The notes beneath the pieces were generated by a model. The model worked only from the letters and a program-made list of their open reading frames with translations. It did not search any database and was not told where the DNA came from. 64,000 nt of DNA, taken from contig NZ_CAMFJF010000012.1 of assembly GCF_945956895.1 (NCBI RefSeq), positions 1 to 64,000 on the forward strand, given 5' to 3'. The translations under genes were made by a program, and so were the position numbers. Within the stretch, counting starts at the first letter, position 1. The number at the start of each line of letters is the position of its first letter. The stretch comes from an uncultured Allobosea sp. (GTDB taxonomy: Bacteria; Pseudomonadota; Alphaproteobacteria; Rhizobiales; Beijerinckiaceae). Below are positions 29,436-37,489 of the stretch, piece by piece.

Positions 29436-29475
29436 GTCGTTCCGGGGCAGGCCGCTGGCCTGAGTCCGGAATGAC
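29436..29475. repeat. Short family C-like palindrome
   Basis: GTCGTTCCGG ... GAGTCCGGAATGAC, itself bracketed by CGCGGAAAC and GTTTCCGCG. It is a degenerate version of the GTCATTCCGG palindromes and lies between convergent genes, so it may act as a terminator. Confidence 0.6.
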
Positions 29476-29504
29476 GGCGCGTTTCCGCGAAAATGAAGCA
29501 GACT

Positions 29505-30488
29505 CTAGATCCCGAAGCTCTTGCGCCAGCTCTCGATATCCTCGAGCGCGACATTCGAGCCGCAGAGCACGAGGCAGACGCGCTCGTCGGACCGGAAGCT
29601 GCCCTTGCGCGCCAATGCGGCGGCGACCACGCAGGCTGCCGCCGGCTCCAGCAGCACGCGCCCGTTCTGGAGCACCCAGACAAGTTCGCGGACGGCTTCC
29701 GCGTCGGGCACCACGATGACGTCCTCGAGGAATTGCCGTGCCGCTGCCATGGTGCGTTTCGTCGCGAACGGCGCGCCGAGCGTGCGGGCGATCGAGGTCG
29801 GGCGGATCGCGACCGGCTCGCCGGCCGCCAACGCCTGTGTCATCGTCGTCGCGCCCTCGGTTTCGACGCCGTGCAGGCGCACGGCCGGGTCGAGCCCCTT
29901 CAAGGCCGCCCCGACACCGGCCGAGAAGCCGCCACCGCCGACCGAGATGAAGACATGGTCGAGCCGCCCACCGGCATCGGCCGCCAGTTCGAGGCCGAGC
30001 GTGCCGTGGCCGGCGATGATGGCCGGGTCGTCATAGGAATGGACATGGGTCATGCCCTGCGCGGCATAATCCTCGGCCTTGGCGAAGGCGGCGAGGGAAT
30101 CTTCGCAGAGTTCGACCTGCCCGCCGGCCTGCTCGGTCAGGCGGATATTGAGCGGAGGCGTCGCCTTCGGCATCAGCACCAGCGCGCGCGTGCCGACAGC
30201 CTTCGCAACGAGCGAGACCGCGATCGCATGATTGCCGCCCGAGACGGTGACGACACCGCGCTGCAGTTCGGCTTCGCTCAGCCCCATCAGCTTGTTGTAG
30301 CAGCCGCGGACCTTGAAAGAGCCGCCGAGCTGCAGGCTCTCGACCTTCACCCAGGTCTCGACGCCAAGCCGCGCGGAAAGCCCGGCACTGTAATAGGTCG
30401 GCGTGCGGCGGACCTTGCCGGCGATGCGCGCCGCCGCGGCCTGGACGTCGGCGAGTGAGACGTCGAATGCGGTGACGTCGAATGTCAT
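29505..30488 (-). CDS. PLP-dependent threonine/serine dehydratase-like enzyme
   Basis: 327 residues of fold type II PLP enzymes. The Schiff-base Lys is in LGGSFKVRGCYNKL, the substrate loop is VSGGNHAIAVSLVAK and the phosphate-binding glycine loop SVGGGGFSAGVGAAL. There is no C-terminal ACT domain, so it resembles catabolic threonine dehydratase or the hydroxyectoine-type dehydratases rather than IlvA. The start ATG at 30488 has AGAGGA somewhat distant. The substrate is unresolved: threonine, serine or a hydroxy amino acid derivative. Confidence 0.85.
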   Translation of the reverse strand: MTFDVTAFDVSLADVQAAAARIAGKVRRTPTYYSAGLSARLGVETWVKVESLQLGGSFKVRGCYNKLMGLSEAELQRGVVTVSGGNHAIAVSLVAKAVGTRALVLMPKATPPLNIRLTEQAGGQVELCEDSLAAFAKAEDYAAQGMTHVHSYDDPAIIAGHGTLGLELAADAGGRLDHVFISVGGGGFSAGVGAALKGLDPAVRLHGVETEGATTMTQALAAGEPVAIRPTSIARTLGAPFATKRTMAAARQFLEDVIVVPDAEAVRELVWVLQNGRVLLEPAAACVVAAALARKGSFRSDERVCLVLCGSNVALEDIESWRKSFGI

Positions 30489-30578
30489 GGCGCTGCTAAT
30501 CCTCTGCCGCGGCGATTCCGATCCGGCGGCACGAGAGCGCGCCGGATACCAGCCCGTCAAGCACCGGAAGTCGGGCTG

Positions 30579-31835
30579 TTATTGGCGCGGCGGCGAGCCG
30601 GCCTTGGGACGCGTATGGTTGGGCGCGCGCATCGGCAGCGGCACGGCAGGGCGGTCGGTCCGGTACTGGCCCCGCGCGATGGCGCCGAACAGGAGCATCA
30701 CCGCGGTCAGAGTCATCAGCCACCAGGGCAGCAGCGGCGCGAAGCCGAAGACACTGAGGGCGAAAGCCGTGGTGAAGGCGGCGACGCCGCCCGCCGCGAG
30801 CGCTCCGGTCATGCGCCCGGCCGCGCGGATCGCGAAATAGAGGCAGGCTGCGCCGGTGGCCGCTCCGACCAGCCCGAGCTCGTACCAGGTCTCGAACAGC
30901 AGCGTCGCGGGAGCGGGCTGGGGCAACATGCCGTTCATCTGCCCGCGTACCACGGTGTCGAGCCCGTGCCCGGTGATCAGCTCGATCGGCGATTGCCGGA
31001 TGACATCGGCCCAGATCGACAGCATCTGCGCGAAGTCGTCGGCGCTGTCGGGCAGGATCGGGACGAGCGGCGCCATCAGGAAAGGCAGGATCGGTGCGAA
31101 CAGCATGAGCCCGGCGACGATCGCCGCGATGATTTGTGCGGCGCGCTCGGGATTGGCCGTGACAGCGCCGAAGGCGACGGCGCCGAAGACCATCGCCACG
31201 GTCTCGCCGTCCTCGAAGCGCGTGAGCGCCAGCAGCGTCACGACGAGGGCCAAGCCCAGCGCGCTCAGTCCGCGCTCGCGCGAGAGCAGCCAGGCCAGCG
31301 CCGGCCATGCCATGATCAGGATGATCGAGACGCCGCGCTCGACCGCGCCGGGCGGCGTCTCGGCATGGCGCAGCGCCGCGACCGCAATCAGCCCGAGCGC
31401 GAAGATGCCGGCGCTGCCGGTGCCGAGCGCGACGAGGTTGAGGTTCGAGGAACGCATCCGCTCGGGCAGGGCGGAGAGGCCGACGAAGCCGAGCACGGCG
31501 GCGAGCATCAGGTTGCTGGCCTTCTCGACGGCTGCCGCCGGATAGGGGCTCCAGACCAGCGACAGGAACGCCCAGGCGATCAGCCCGATCAGGATCAGGC
31601 CCGGACGGCTGACCAGCAACTCCCGGAGGGTTGCCACGAATTTCCGAGGTTCCTGGATCAGGGTCGCGATGATCAGCAGGGCGATGCCGATCGGCACCAG
31701 CACGACGGCGGCGCGGCGCGAGACCAGCGCGGCGAGCGGCAGGACGAGCGCCAGCGTGCCGAAGCCGATGCGCCGCAGCAGCAGCGCGGCGTCGGTGGCC
31801 GGGTCAAGCGGGGCTTGGGCGTTGTTTCGGATCAT
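30579..31835 (-). CDS. O-antigen ligase / Wzy-like membrane protein
   Basis: A polytopic membrane protein of about 418 residues with roughly ten to twelve hydrophobic segments. A large loop near residues 280-330 carries PIELITGHGLDTVVRGQMNG followed by LLFETWYELGLVG, the pattern seen in O-antigen ligase and polymerase (Wzy_C) proteins; the EKASNLM and FxxLVWSPYP segments also fit. The C-terminus is short, basic and proline-rich. No glycosyltransferase genes are adjacent. It may ligate or polymerise a surface glycan; unproven. The start at 31835 lacks a good ribosome site. Confidence 0.75.
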   Translation of the reverse strand: MIRNNAQAPLDPATDAALLLRRIGFGTLALVLPLAALVSRRAAVVLVPIGIALLIIATLIQEPRKFVATLRELLVSRPGLILIGLIAWAFLSLVWSPYPAAAVEKASNLMLAAVLGFVGLSALPERMRSSNLNLVALGTGSAGIFALGLIAVAALRHAETPPGAVERGVSIILIMAWPALAWLLSRERGLSALGLALVVTLLALTRFEDGETVAMVFGAVAFGAVTANPERAAQIIAAIVAGLMLFAPILPFLMAPLVPILPDSADDFAQMLSIWADVIRQSPIELITGHGLDTVVRGQMNGMLPQPAPATLLFETWYELGLVGAATGAACLYFAIRAAGRMTGALAAGGVAAFTTAFALSVFGFAPLLPWWLMTLTAVMLLFGAIARGQYRTDRPAVPLPMRAPNHTRPKAGSPPRQ

Positions 31836-31984
31836 GCGTTCCGGCGGGAGTCTCGAGCCTCGGCCTGGCACCCTAGCGGGCGCAGGCGCGCCCGACTGTA
31901 GGTGCGGCGCAACACTCGCGCGGCATCTCTGCGGCAGGATTGCCGGGGCGCGGCACCGGCGCCACTGGCGGAGCGAGCGCGTTC

Positions 31985-32515
31985 ATGAGAAAAACCGGCA
32001 TGACCATGCTGGCAGCCATCCCCTTTGCGAGCGGCTTCGCGATCGATGCCTTCATGCACGGGCTCGTCGACAGGTTGAAGCGGCAGGGCCTGCGTCTCGG
32101 CGGCGTGGTCCAGCACAACGATGCGATCTGTGACGACCGCTGCATGGCGATGTCGCTGGAGGATGTCGCGACCGGCCGGCGCTTCCCGATCAGCCAGGAT
32201 CTCGGTGCCGGCGCCTCGGGCTGCCATCTCGACGCTGCCGGGCTTGCCGCGGCCGCAGCGGCCTTCTCCGAGGCCCTGGCCGGGCGCGCCGATCTCGTCA
32301 TCGTCAACCGCTTCGGCAAGCAGGAAGCTGCGGGAGAGGGGCTGCGCCAGGAGATCGCCGGCGCGCTCATGGCCGGCCTGCCGCTGCTCATCGCCGTGCG
32401 CAGCGATTTCCTGCCGGCTTGGCGCGCATTTGCCGGCGACGACTGGCTCGAGCTGCCGTCCGATGTGAAGGCCGTGGAACGCTGGGCTCGGTCGGTGACC
32501 TCGGTCGCGGCCTGA
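31985..32515 (+). CDS. DUF2478 family protein, molybdenum-associated
   Basis: About 176 residues of the DUF2478 family, P-loop-like nucleotide-binding proteins commonly encoded beside molybdate transport or Mo-cofactor genes. Features include GVVQHNDAICDDRCMAMSLEDVATG, a DLGAGASGCHLD loop, and LVIVNRFGKQEAAGEGLRQEI, with an NRFGKQE motif typical of the family. The start is uncertain between 31985 and 32000. mobA follows after 9 bp, which supports a molybdenum cofactor role. The precise activity is unknown. Confidence 0.8.
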   Translation: MRKTGMTMLAAIPFASGFAIDAFMHGLVDRLKRQGLRLGGVVQHNDAICDDRCMAMSLEDVATGRRFPISQDLGAGASGCHLDAAGLAAAAAAFSEALAGRADLVIVNRFGKQEAAGEGLRQEIAGALMAGLPLLIAVRSDFLPAWRAFAGDDWLELPSDVKAVERWARSVTSVAA

Positions 32516-32524
32516 TCGAGCGCC

Positions 32525-33145
32525 ATGGGAAGAACGCCGACCATCGGGCTGATCCTCGCGGGCGGCCTTGCCCGGCGGATGGGCGGCGGCGACAAGGCAT
32601 TGAAGCCGCTCGCCGGCCGGCCGATCCTCGCCCATGTCGTCGAGCGCCTGCGCGGTCAATGCGACGGGCTCCTGCTCAACGCCAATGGTGATCCCGCGCG
32701 CCTGGCCGTCGTCTTCGGCCTTCCGGTCGTCGCCGATACGGTGCCGGATTTCGCGGGGCCTCTTGCCGGCATCCTCGCCGGGCTCGACTGGATCGCCGCA
32801 TATCGACCGGGCACGGACTGGCTGCTCAGCGTCGCCGCCGATACGCCCTTCATTCCCGGCGATCTCGCCTTGCGACTGCATCGGGCACGCATTGCCGCCG
32901 GGACGCCGCTCGCCTGCGCGGCCTCCGGCGGGCAGCACCATCACGCCATCGGCCTCTGGCCGGTCGCGCTGCGCGACGATCTGCGCCGGGCATTGGCTGC
33001 GGGGGAGCGCAAGCTCGGCCGCTGGACGGAAGGTCATGGCGTCGCCGTCGCGGAATGGCCGACGGAGCCGCTCGATCCCTTTTTCAACATCAACACGCCG
33101 GAAGACCTTGCTGAGGCTGAGCGTCTGTCGACTCTGGGGCTCTGA
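32525..33145 (+). CDS. mobA: Molybdenum cofactor guanylyltransferase
   Basis: Attaches GMP to molybdenum-molybdopterin to make the MGD cofactor of DMSO-reductase-type enzymes. 206 residues, with the nucleotidyltransferase signature [17 protein letters not shown] at the N-terminus, the metal-binding Asp region [10 protein letters not shown] and a C-terminal [17 protein letters not shown] start. It is co-transcribed with the DUF2478 gene; moeA lies 2.2 kb away on the same strand. Confidence 0.95.
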   Translation: MGRTPTIGLILAGGLARRMGGGDKALKPLAGRPILAHVVERLRGQCDGLLLNANGDPARLAVVFGLPVVADTVPDFAGPLAGILAGLDWIAAYRPGTDWLLSVAADTPFIPGDLALRLHRARIAAGTPLACAASGGQHHHAIGLWPVALRDDLRRALAAGERKLGRWTEGHGVAVAEWPTEPLDPFFNINTPEDLAEAERLSTLGL

Positions 33146-33153
33146 CCGGCGCC

Positions 33154-33555
33154 TTACCCTTCGAGCAGCGCCTTCAGCGCCGCGAGATCGCGGGCGACCA
33201 TGGCCGTGTCCCGCGCCATTCCGTCGTCAGACATGCCGTCGCGCTGGAACAGGGTGAAGACGATCTCGGCCCCGTCGCCGTTGGCCACGACCCGCATCGG
33301 ATTGTGCATGGCGGCGCCGTGCTCGGGAATGACGGCATGGTCGAGCACGCCATGGTTGTTCGGTTCGCTGAACAGGATGCGCATCGGCCCCATCGGCGTC
33401 TCGGCACGCCAGGTCATGCCTTCGATTTGCACGAAGCTATGGCCGAGCCCCTCGGCCCAGCGCGGGAAATTCACGGGCTCGGCGAGGAAGGCGTAGACCT
33501 CCTCGACCGGGCGGTCGATACCGATCCCGATATGGCGGGCGCGATGGATGGCCAT
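33154..33555 (-). CDS. SRPBCC-fold protein
   Basis: 133 residues of the START/SRPBCC ligand-binding fold: IDRPVEEVYAFLAEPVNFPRWAEGL at the N-terminus (its core VEEVYAFLAEPVNFPRW is diagnostic), beta strands through the middle and a long C-terminal helix DTAMVARDLAALKALLEG. Possibly polyketide cyclase/dehydrase-like or a lipid carrier; the ligand is unknown. ATG with AGAAGGACG. It converges on mobA with an 8-bp gap. Confidence 0.82.
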   Translation of the reverse strand: MAIHRARHIGIGIDRPVEEVYAFLAEPVNFPRWAEGLGHSFVQIEGMTWRAETPMGPMRILFSEPNNHGVLDHAVIPEHGAAMHNPMRVVANGDGAEIVFTLFQRDGMSDDGMARDTAMVARDLAALKALLEG

Positions 33556-33605
33556 GGTTTTCGTCCTTCTTGTTCAGAGCGTGCTGCGCAGTTCCCCAAG
33601 CGCAG

Positions 33606-33701
33606 GTCATCCCGGACGGAGCGAAGCGGAGATCCGGGATCCATGCCTGAGCCTGCATCGGGGGCGCTCCGGCATGGATCCCGGGTCAAGCCCGGGATGA
33701 C
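33606..33701. repeat. Palindromic intergenic repeat, family C copy
   Basis: GTCATCCCGGACGGAGCGAAG ... GATCCGGGATCCATGCC then its complement GGCATGGATCCCGGGTC ... GGGATGAC. The gap here (33556-33793) has no gene. Confidence 0.88.
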
Positions 33702-33793
33702 GGCGTGGTTCCCAGCGAGGGCAACAAAGATAAGAACAAAAAGAGAACAAAAAAGCGTGCAGCTGTCAAGCTGCCGATATGGCACGCGAACTC

Positions 33794-34909
33794 TTATTCG
33801 ATGACGATCCGCGGGGCCGCCCTGACCGCGCCGCCAAGGCCGGCCTGCACCTGCCGCGCGAGCGCGACATAGGCCTTGGCATGGGCGCTCGCGGGATCGC
33901 TGGCGACGATCGGCCGGCCGCCGTCGGAGGTCTCGCGGATCGGCATGGCCAGCGGGATCTCGCCGAGGAAGGGGATGCCGAGCCGCTCCGCTTCGTGCCG
34001 GGCGCCGCCATGGGCGAAGATGTCGGAGCGATGCCCGCAGGCCGGGCAGGTGAAATAGCTCATGTTCTCGACGAGGCCGAGGATCGGCACCGCGACCTTC
34101 CGGAACATCGCGACGCCGCGGCGCGCGTCGAGCAGGGCAAGGTCCTGCGGTGTCGAGACGATGACGGCGCCGGCAAGCGGCACCTGCTGGGCCAAGGTGA
34201 GCTGGGCGTCGCCGGTGCCGGGCGGCATGTCGACAACGAGAACGTCGAGCTCGCCCCAGGCGACTTCGCGCAGCATCTGGGTGATCGCCGAGATCACCAT
34301 CGGCCCGCGCCAGATCATCGGCGTCTCCTCGTCGACGAGGAAGCCGATCGACATCACCTTGAGGCCATAGGCTTCCATCGGCGCGAGCGTCCGGCCCGAG
34401 ACGATCTGCGGTTTGCCCTTGATGCCGAAGATCTTCGGCATGGACGGCCCGTAGATGTCGGAATCGAGTACACCGACCCTGAGGCCGAGCGTCGAGAGCG
34501 CCACGGCGAGATTGGCTGCGGTCGTCGACTTGCCGACGCCGCCCTTGCCGCTGGCGACGGCAATGATCTGCTTCACGCCCGGCACGCCGGCCGGCTTCGG
34601 CGCGCCGCCCGGTCCGGGGCGCTGCGCCTGCTGGCGCGCCTGCATGCTGGCCGAAGGGCCGGCCTTGTCGGCGGTCAGCCCGACCAGAACCTGGGTCACG
34701 CCCGGCAGGCCGCCGACGGCGCTTTCGGCCGCCTTGCGCACCGGCTCCATCGCAGCCGCTTCGGTCGCGTCGATCGCGATCGCGAAGATCACCTTGCCGC
34801 CATCGACGAGGATGTCACTGACGCGGCCGGAAGCGGCGAGCGACTGTCCGCTCGCCGGCAGCTTCACCAGTTCGAGCGCCCGCAGGACATCGGCTTGGGA
34901 GACGGTCAC
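33794..34909 (-). CDS. apbC: Mrp/ApbC-type iron-sulfur carrier ATPase
   Basis: A P-loop ATPase (371 residues) that carries and transfers Fe-S clusters. The N-terminal MIP18-like domain (1-90) is followed by an Ala/Pro linker, then Walker A SGKGGVGKSTTAANLAVAL with the two Lys typical of Mrp proteins, DSDIYGPSMPKIFG, a switch DMPPGTGDAQLT, and the cluster-binding CPAC in SYFTCPACGHRS. GTG start. The gene for a TusA-like protein lies 63 bp upstream on the same strand, with a short palindrome between them. Confidence 0.94.
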   Translation of the reverse strand: MTVSQADVLRALELVKLPASGQSLAASGRVSDILVDGGKVIFAIAIDATEAAAMEPVRKAAESAVGGLPGVTQVLVGLTADKAGPSASMQARQQAQRPGPGGAPKPAGVPGVKQIIAVASGKGGVGKSTTAANLAVALSTLGLRVGVLDSDIYGPSMPKIFGIKGKPQIVSGRTLAPMEAYGLKVMSIGFLVDEETPMIWRGPMVISAITQMLREVAWGELDVLVVDMPPGTGDAQLTLAQQVPLAGAVIVSTPQDLALLDARRGVAMFRKVAVPILGLVENMSYFTCPACGHRSDIFAHGGARHEAERLGIPFLGEIPLAMPIRETSDGGRPIVASDPASAHAKAYVALARQVQAGLGGAVRAAPRIVIE

Positions 34910-34935
34910 GTTGTCGAACTCCGTTTCTCGGAAAC

Positions 34936-34964
34936 GTCATGCTCGGGTCAAGCCCGAGCATGAC
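34936..34964. repeat. Short perfect palindrome
   Basis: GTCATGCTCGGG and CCCGAGCATGAC pair over 12 bp with a 5-base loop, between the tusA-like and apbC genes. It resembles the left arm of the repeat at 49057. It can fold in the shared transcript. Confidence 0.85.
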
Positions 34965-34972
34965 GCGGTTGT

Positions 34973-35230
34973 CTAGGTCGCCTTGCGGATATGGAAGACG
35001 AGGGCGCCGTCCGCATCCCCCTGCCGCTCGATGATGTCGCCGGTTTCACGCGCGAGGTTCGGCAGGTCGATCGCCGCCATCGGATCGGTGCATTGCACGA
35101 CGAGCAGGCTGCCGGCTCGTGCGGTGATGAGGGCCTTGCGGACGCGCAACACCGGAAGCGGGCATTTCAGGCCGCGCAGGTCGAGCGGAATGATGTCCTG
35201 GATCGTGCCTGTTGGGGCCACCGTCGTCAT
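34973..35230 (-). CDS. TusA-family sulfurtransferase
   Basis: 85 residues. The signature LRGLKCPLPVLRVRKAL contains the sulfur-accepting Cys followed by Pro. TusA proteins relay persulfide sulfur for tRNA thiolation and for molybdenum cofactor enzymes. Position between apbC and moeA suggests a role in cofactor or Fe-S sulfur supply. Divergent from moeA, with 151 bp between. Confidence 0.92.
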   Translation of the reverse strand: MTTVAPTGTIQDIIPLDLRGLKCPLPVLRVRKALITARAGSLLVVQCTDPMAAIDLPNLARETGDIIERQGDADGALVFHIRKAT

Positions 35231-35381
35231 GCTGCTTCATAGGACGGCTGTTCAGGCTCCGGCAACCGCCGCCTTGACGCAGGTGCTTGACCCCGTCCGC
35301 CACGACGACGATGAAGAGGCGATCGATCGGGAGGAAGCGGGCGGCGATGCGCTCAGGCGGCCGAAGCAGGCGGGGACCGTG

Positions 35382-36620
35382 ATGGCGCGGCTAGGTGGTG
35401 GCCGAATCGATTCCGGGCTTGTCACACTCGACGAGGCGGCTGCCGATGCGGTCTCGCGTGTGCATCCGGTCGCCGGCACCATGAAGCTTTCGCTCGCCGA
35501 GGCCGACGGACATGTGTTGGCGGAAGCGCAGGTCGCTCCGCTCGACCTGCCTCCCTTCGTCAATTCCGCGGTGGACGGTTATGCCATCCGCTTCGCCGAT
35601 CTCGCCGCTGATGGAGCGACCAGCTTGCCGGTCCTCGGCCGAACGATGGCCGGCGAAGCTCCTGCGGTGCTGGGGCAGGGAGCCTGGCGCATCTTCACCG
35701 GCGCGCAGATCCCCGAGGGGGCCGATACCATCGTGATGCAGGAAGATGTCGTTGTGGAGGACGGCAAGGTCGTCCTGCCGGCGGGCGTCAAACGCGGCGC
35801 CAATCTGCGCCTGGCCGGCGAGGATGTCGGGCGTGGAGATGAGGTGCTGCCGGCGGGGCGGCGCCTGCGTCCGCAGGATCTCGGGCTACTAGCGTCGCTG
35901 GGATTGGCCGAGGTCACCGTGCATCGCCGTCCTCGTGTCGCACTGTTCTCGACCGGTGATGAGCTCACCGAGCCCGGCGCTGCGCTTGGCCCAGCCGCGA
36001 TCTACGACGCCAATCGGGTGATGCTGCGCGCCATGCTGGCGCGCGCCGGTGCTGAGGTCGTCGATCTCGGCATCCTGCGCGACGAGGCCGCGGGGTTGGA
36101 GCGACGATTGTGCGAGGCGGCGGTCGATTGCGACCTTGTCCTCACCTCCGGAGGCGTTTCGGTCGGCGAGGCCGATCATGTCAGGGATGCGGTGCTGGCT
36201 TGCGGCGCGCTCGACCTCTGGCGCGTGGCGATCAAACCGGGCAAGCCGATCGCGGTCGGCAGCGTCGCCGGCACACCTTTCGTCGGCCTGCCCGGCAACC
36301 CGGTCGCGGTCTTCGTCGGCTTCGCCTTCGTTGCGCGTCCGCTGCTCGCCCGGCTGGCGGGTGAAACCTATGTTCCACCCGCTGCTCTGCCGGTCAGATT
36401 GGGCTTCGCCCATGCCAGGAAGCCGGGCCGGCGCGAGTTCCTGCGGGTATCGCTGGAGCGGGATGCTGACGGTATCCTGGCGCGCAGGCACCCCGGCGAA
36501 GGGGCGGGCTCGCTCGCTTCGCTGGCACAATCGGACGGGCTCGTCGTGCTGGCCGAGGATGTCGCGCAGGTGGCGGAGGGCGATTCCGCGCCTTTCCTGC
36601 CCTATGCCGAATTGTTCTAG
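35382..36620 (+). CDS. moeA: Molybdopterin molybdenumtransferase
   Basis: Inserts molybdate into adenylylated molybdopterin to form active Moco. 412 residues: PPFVNSAVDGYAIRFADL, the FTGAQIPEGADTIVMQEDV segment (quoted in part), the GDELTEPG loop, the TSGGVSVGEADHV motif and the C-terminal beta domain. The frame is open back to 34983, overlapping tusA on the other strand; the ATG at 35382, preceded by GGGGA, gives the normal family length. It ends just before a dispersed repeat. Confidence 0.94.
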   Translation: MARLGGGRIDSGLVTLDEAAADAVSRVHPVAGTMKLSLAEADGHVLAEAQVAPLDLPPFVNSAVDGYAIRFADLAADGATSLPVLGRTMAGEAPAVLGQGAWRIFTGAQIPEGADTIVMQEDVVVEDGKVVLPAGVKRGANLRLAGEDVGRGDEVLPAGRRLRPQDLGLLASLGLAEVTVHRRPRVALFSTGDELTEPGAALGPAAIYDANRVMLRAMLARAGAEVVDLGILRDEAAGLERRLCEAAVDCDLVLTSGGVSVGEADHVRDAVLACGALDLWRVAIKPGKPIAVGSVAGTPFVGLPGNPVAVFVGFAFVARPLLARLAGETYVPPAALPVRLGFAHARKPGRREFLRVSLERDADGILARRHPGEGAGSLASLAQSDGLVVLAEDVAQVAEGDSAPFLPYAELF

Positions 36621-36680
36621 AGCATTTTCAAGCGAAGTGGATGCCGGTTCGCGTGAAGAAAATGCGATAAAACAAGGGGC
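36621..36680. repeat. Rhizobiales-type dispersed repeat (AGAGCATTTTC type)
   Basis: AGAGCATTTTCAAGCGAAGT followed by GGATGCCGGTTCGCGTGAAG, AAAATGCGATAAAACAAGGG and CTAGAGC. I recognise this unit from many Rhizobiales intergenic regions; only one copy is present in the window. It contains complementary GCATTTTC / GAAAATGC. Confidence 0.75.
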
Positions 36681-36681
36681 T

Positions 36682-36720
36682 AGAGCGGCTCCGCAGTTCG
36701 GAGAATTGCGGAGCCGCTCT
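36682..36720. terminator. Long hairpin between convergent moeA and TIGR02186 genes
   Basis: AGAGCGGCTCCGCA and TGCGGAGCCGCTCT make a perfect 14-bp stem around an 11-base loop. The distal arm ends inside the stop codon of the minus-strand TIGR02186 gene. There is no T run, so termination is inferred only. Confidence 0.6.
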
Positions 36721-37489
36721 AGTCGCGCCGGAAGATCACGCTCGCGCTCCAGCCAAGGAAGAGCGCCAGCAGGACCGTGGCGAGGCCGTAAAGGACGGCC
36801 CAGTCATAGGCGCCCGAGGCCAGGCGCTGCTCGATGCCGGTCTTGATCACCTCGAAATTCGTCTGCTGCCGCGCCAGCGGCACCCCGCCGGCATAGAGCA
36901 CGATGTCGACGGTGTAGGAGCCGGTTGGCGCCGTCGCGGGGATGTCGACCGGCGCACTGAACAGCGCGCTCGATAGGAAGGTAACGCCGCGTTCCTCGTA
37001 GCCGTAGAGGTCCTTGGCCTGCATGATCCGGACGAGGCTCTCGCGGAAGCGCCGCGCGCCGGGATCGAGATCGACCCAGTCGCCCGAGGGGCGCTCGGCA
37101 TTGACGAGACCGATCCGGTCGCGCTGCGCCGTCTCCTTCGACATCATCTCCGCGATCGGCCGGTTGCTGGCGACATGCAGGAAGACCGGATTGTCCGGGA
37201 AGCGCCGCTGCGTCCGGTTGATCCAGATCGGGCCGAGCCGCTCCTTCTCGCGCACCAGCAGCATGCGCCTTGGGCCGCGCACGGTGACGATGATGTCGTA
37301 GGGGTCGCCGCGCGCGACCGTCCTGCCGTCGCGCTCGACCAGCCCGAATACCGTGAGCTGGCTGCCGGTATAGTTCGAGGTGATCTGGATCTGATGGCTC
37401 GACATCGCCGCGATCAGGGTCTCGGCGCGGGCGGCGCCGGTCGTGAGCCCGATCGCGAGAGCGGCGAGGAGTTTGGCGAGCCCCCTCAT
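36719..37489 (-). CDS. TIGR02186 (Alph_Pro_TM) family membrane protein
   Basis: 256 residues: signal peptide (MRGLAKLLAALAIGLTTGAARA), a periplasmic beta-rich region of about 200 residues containing ITSNYTGSQLTVFGLVERDG and LVREKERLGPIWINR, then one C-terminal transmembrane helix (WAVLYGLATVLLALFLGW) and a basic tail. The family is largely restricted to alphaproteobacteria and is usually encoded with a TauE/SafE transporter, as here (4-bp overlap). It is probably an accessory protein of that exporter. Function not established. Confidence 0.87.
   Translation of the reverse strand: MRGLAKLLAALAIGLTTGAARAETLIAAMSSHQIQITSNYTGSQLTVFGLVERDGRTVARGDPYDIIVTVRGPRRMLLVREKERLGPIWINRTQRRFPDNPVFLHVASNRPIAEMMSKETAQRDRIGLVNAERPSGDWVDLDPGARRFRESLVRIMQAKDLYGYEERGVTFLSSALFSAPVDIPATAPTGSYTVDIVLYAGGVPLARQQTNFEVIKTGIEQRLASGAYDWAVLYGLATVLLALFLGWSASVIFRRD

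Noticed and set aside
34983-35381. Longer moeA starting near 34983
   Set aside because: It would overlap tusA antisense and exceed the family length; the ATG at 35382 gives a normal MoeA.
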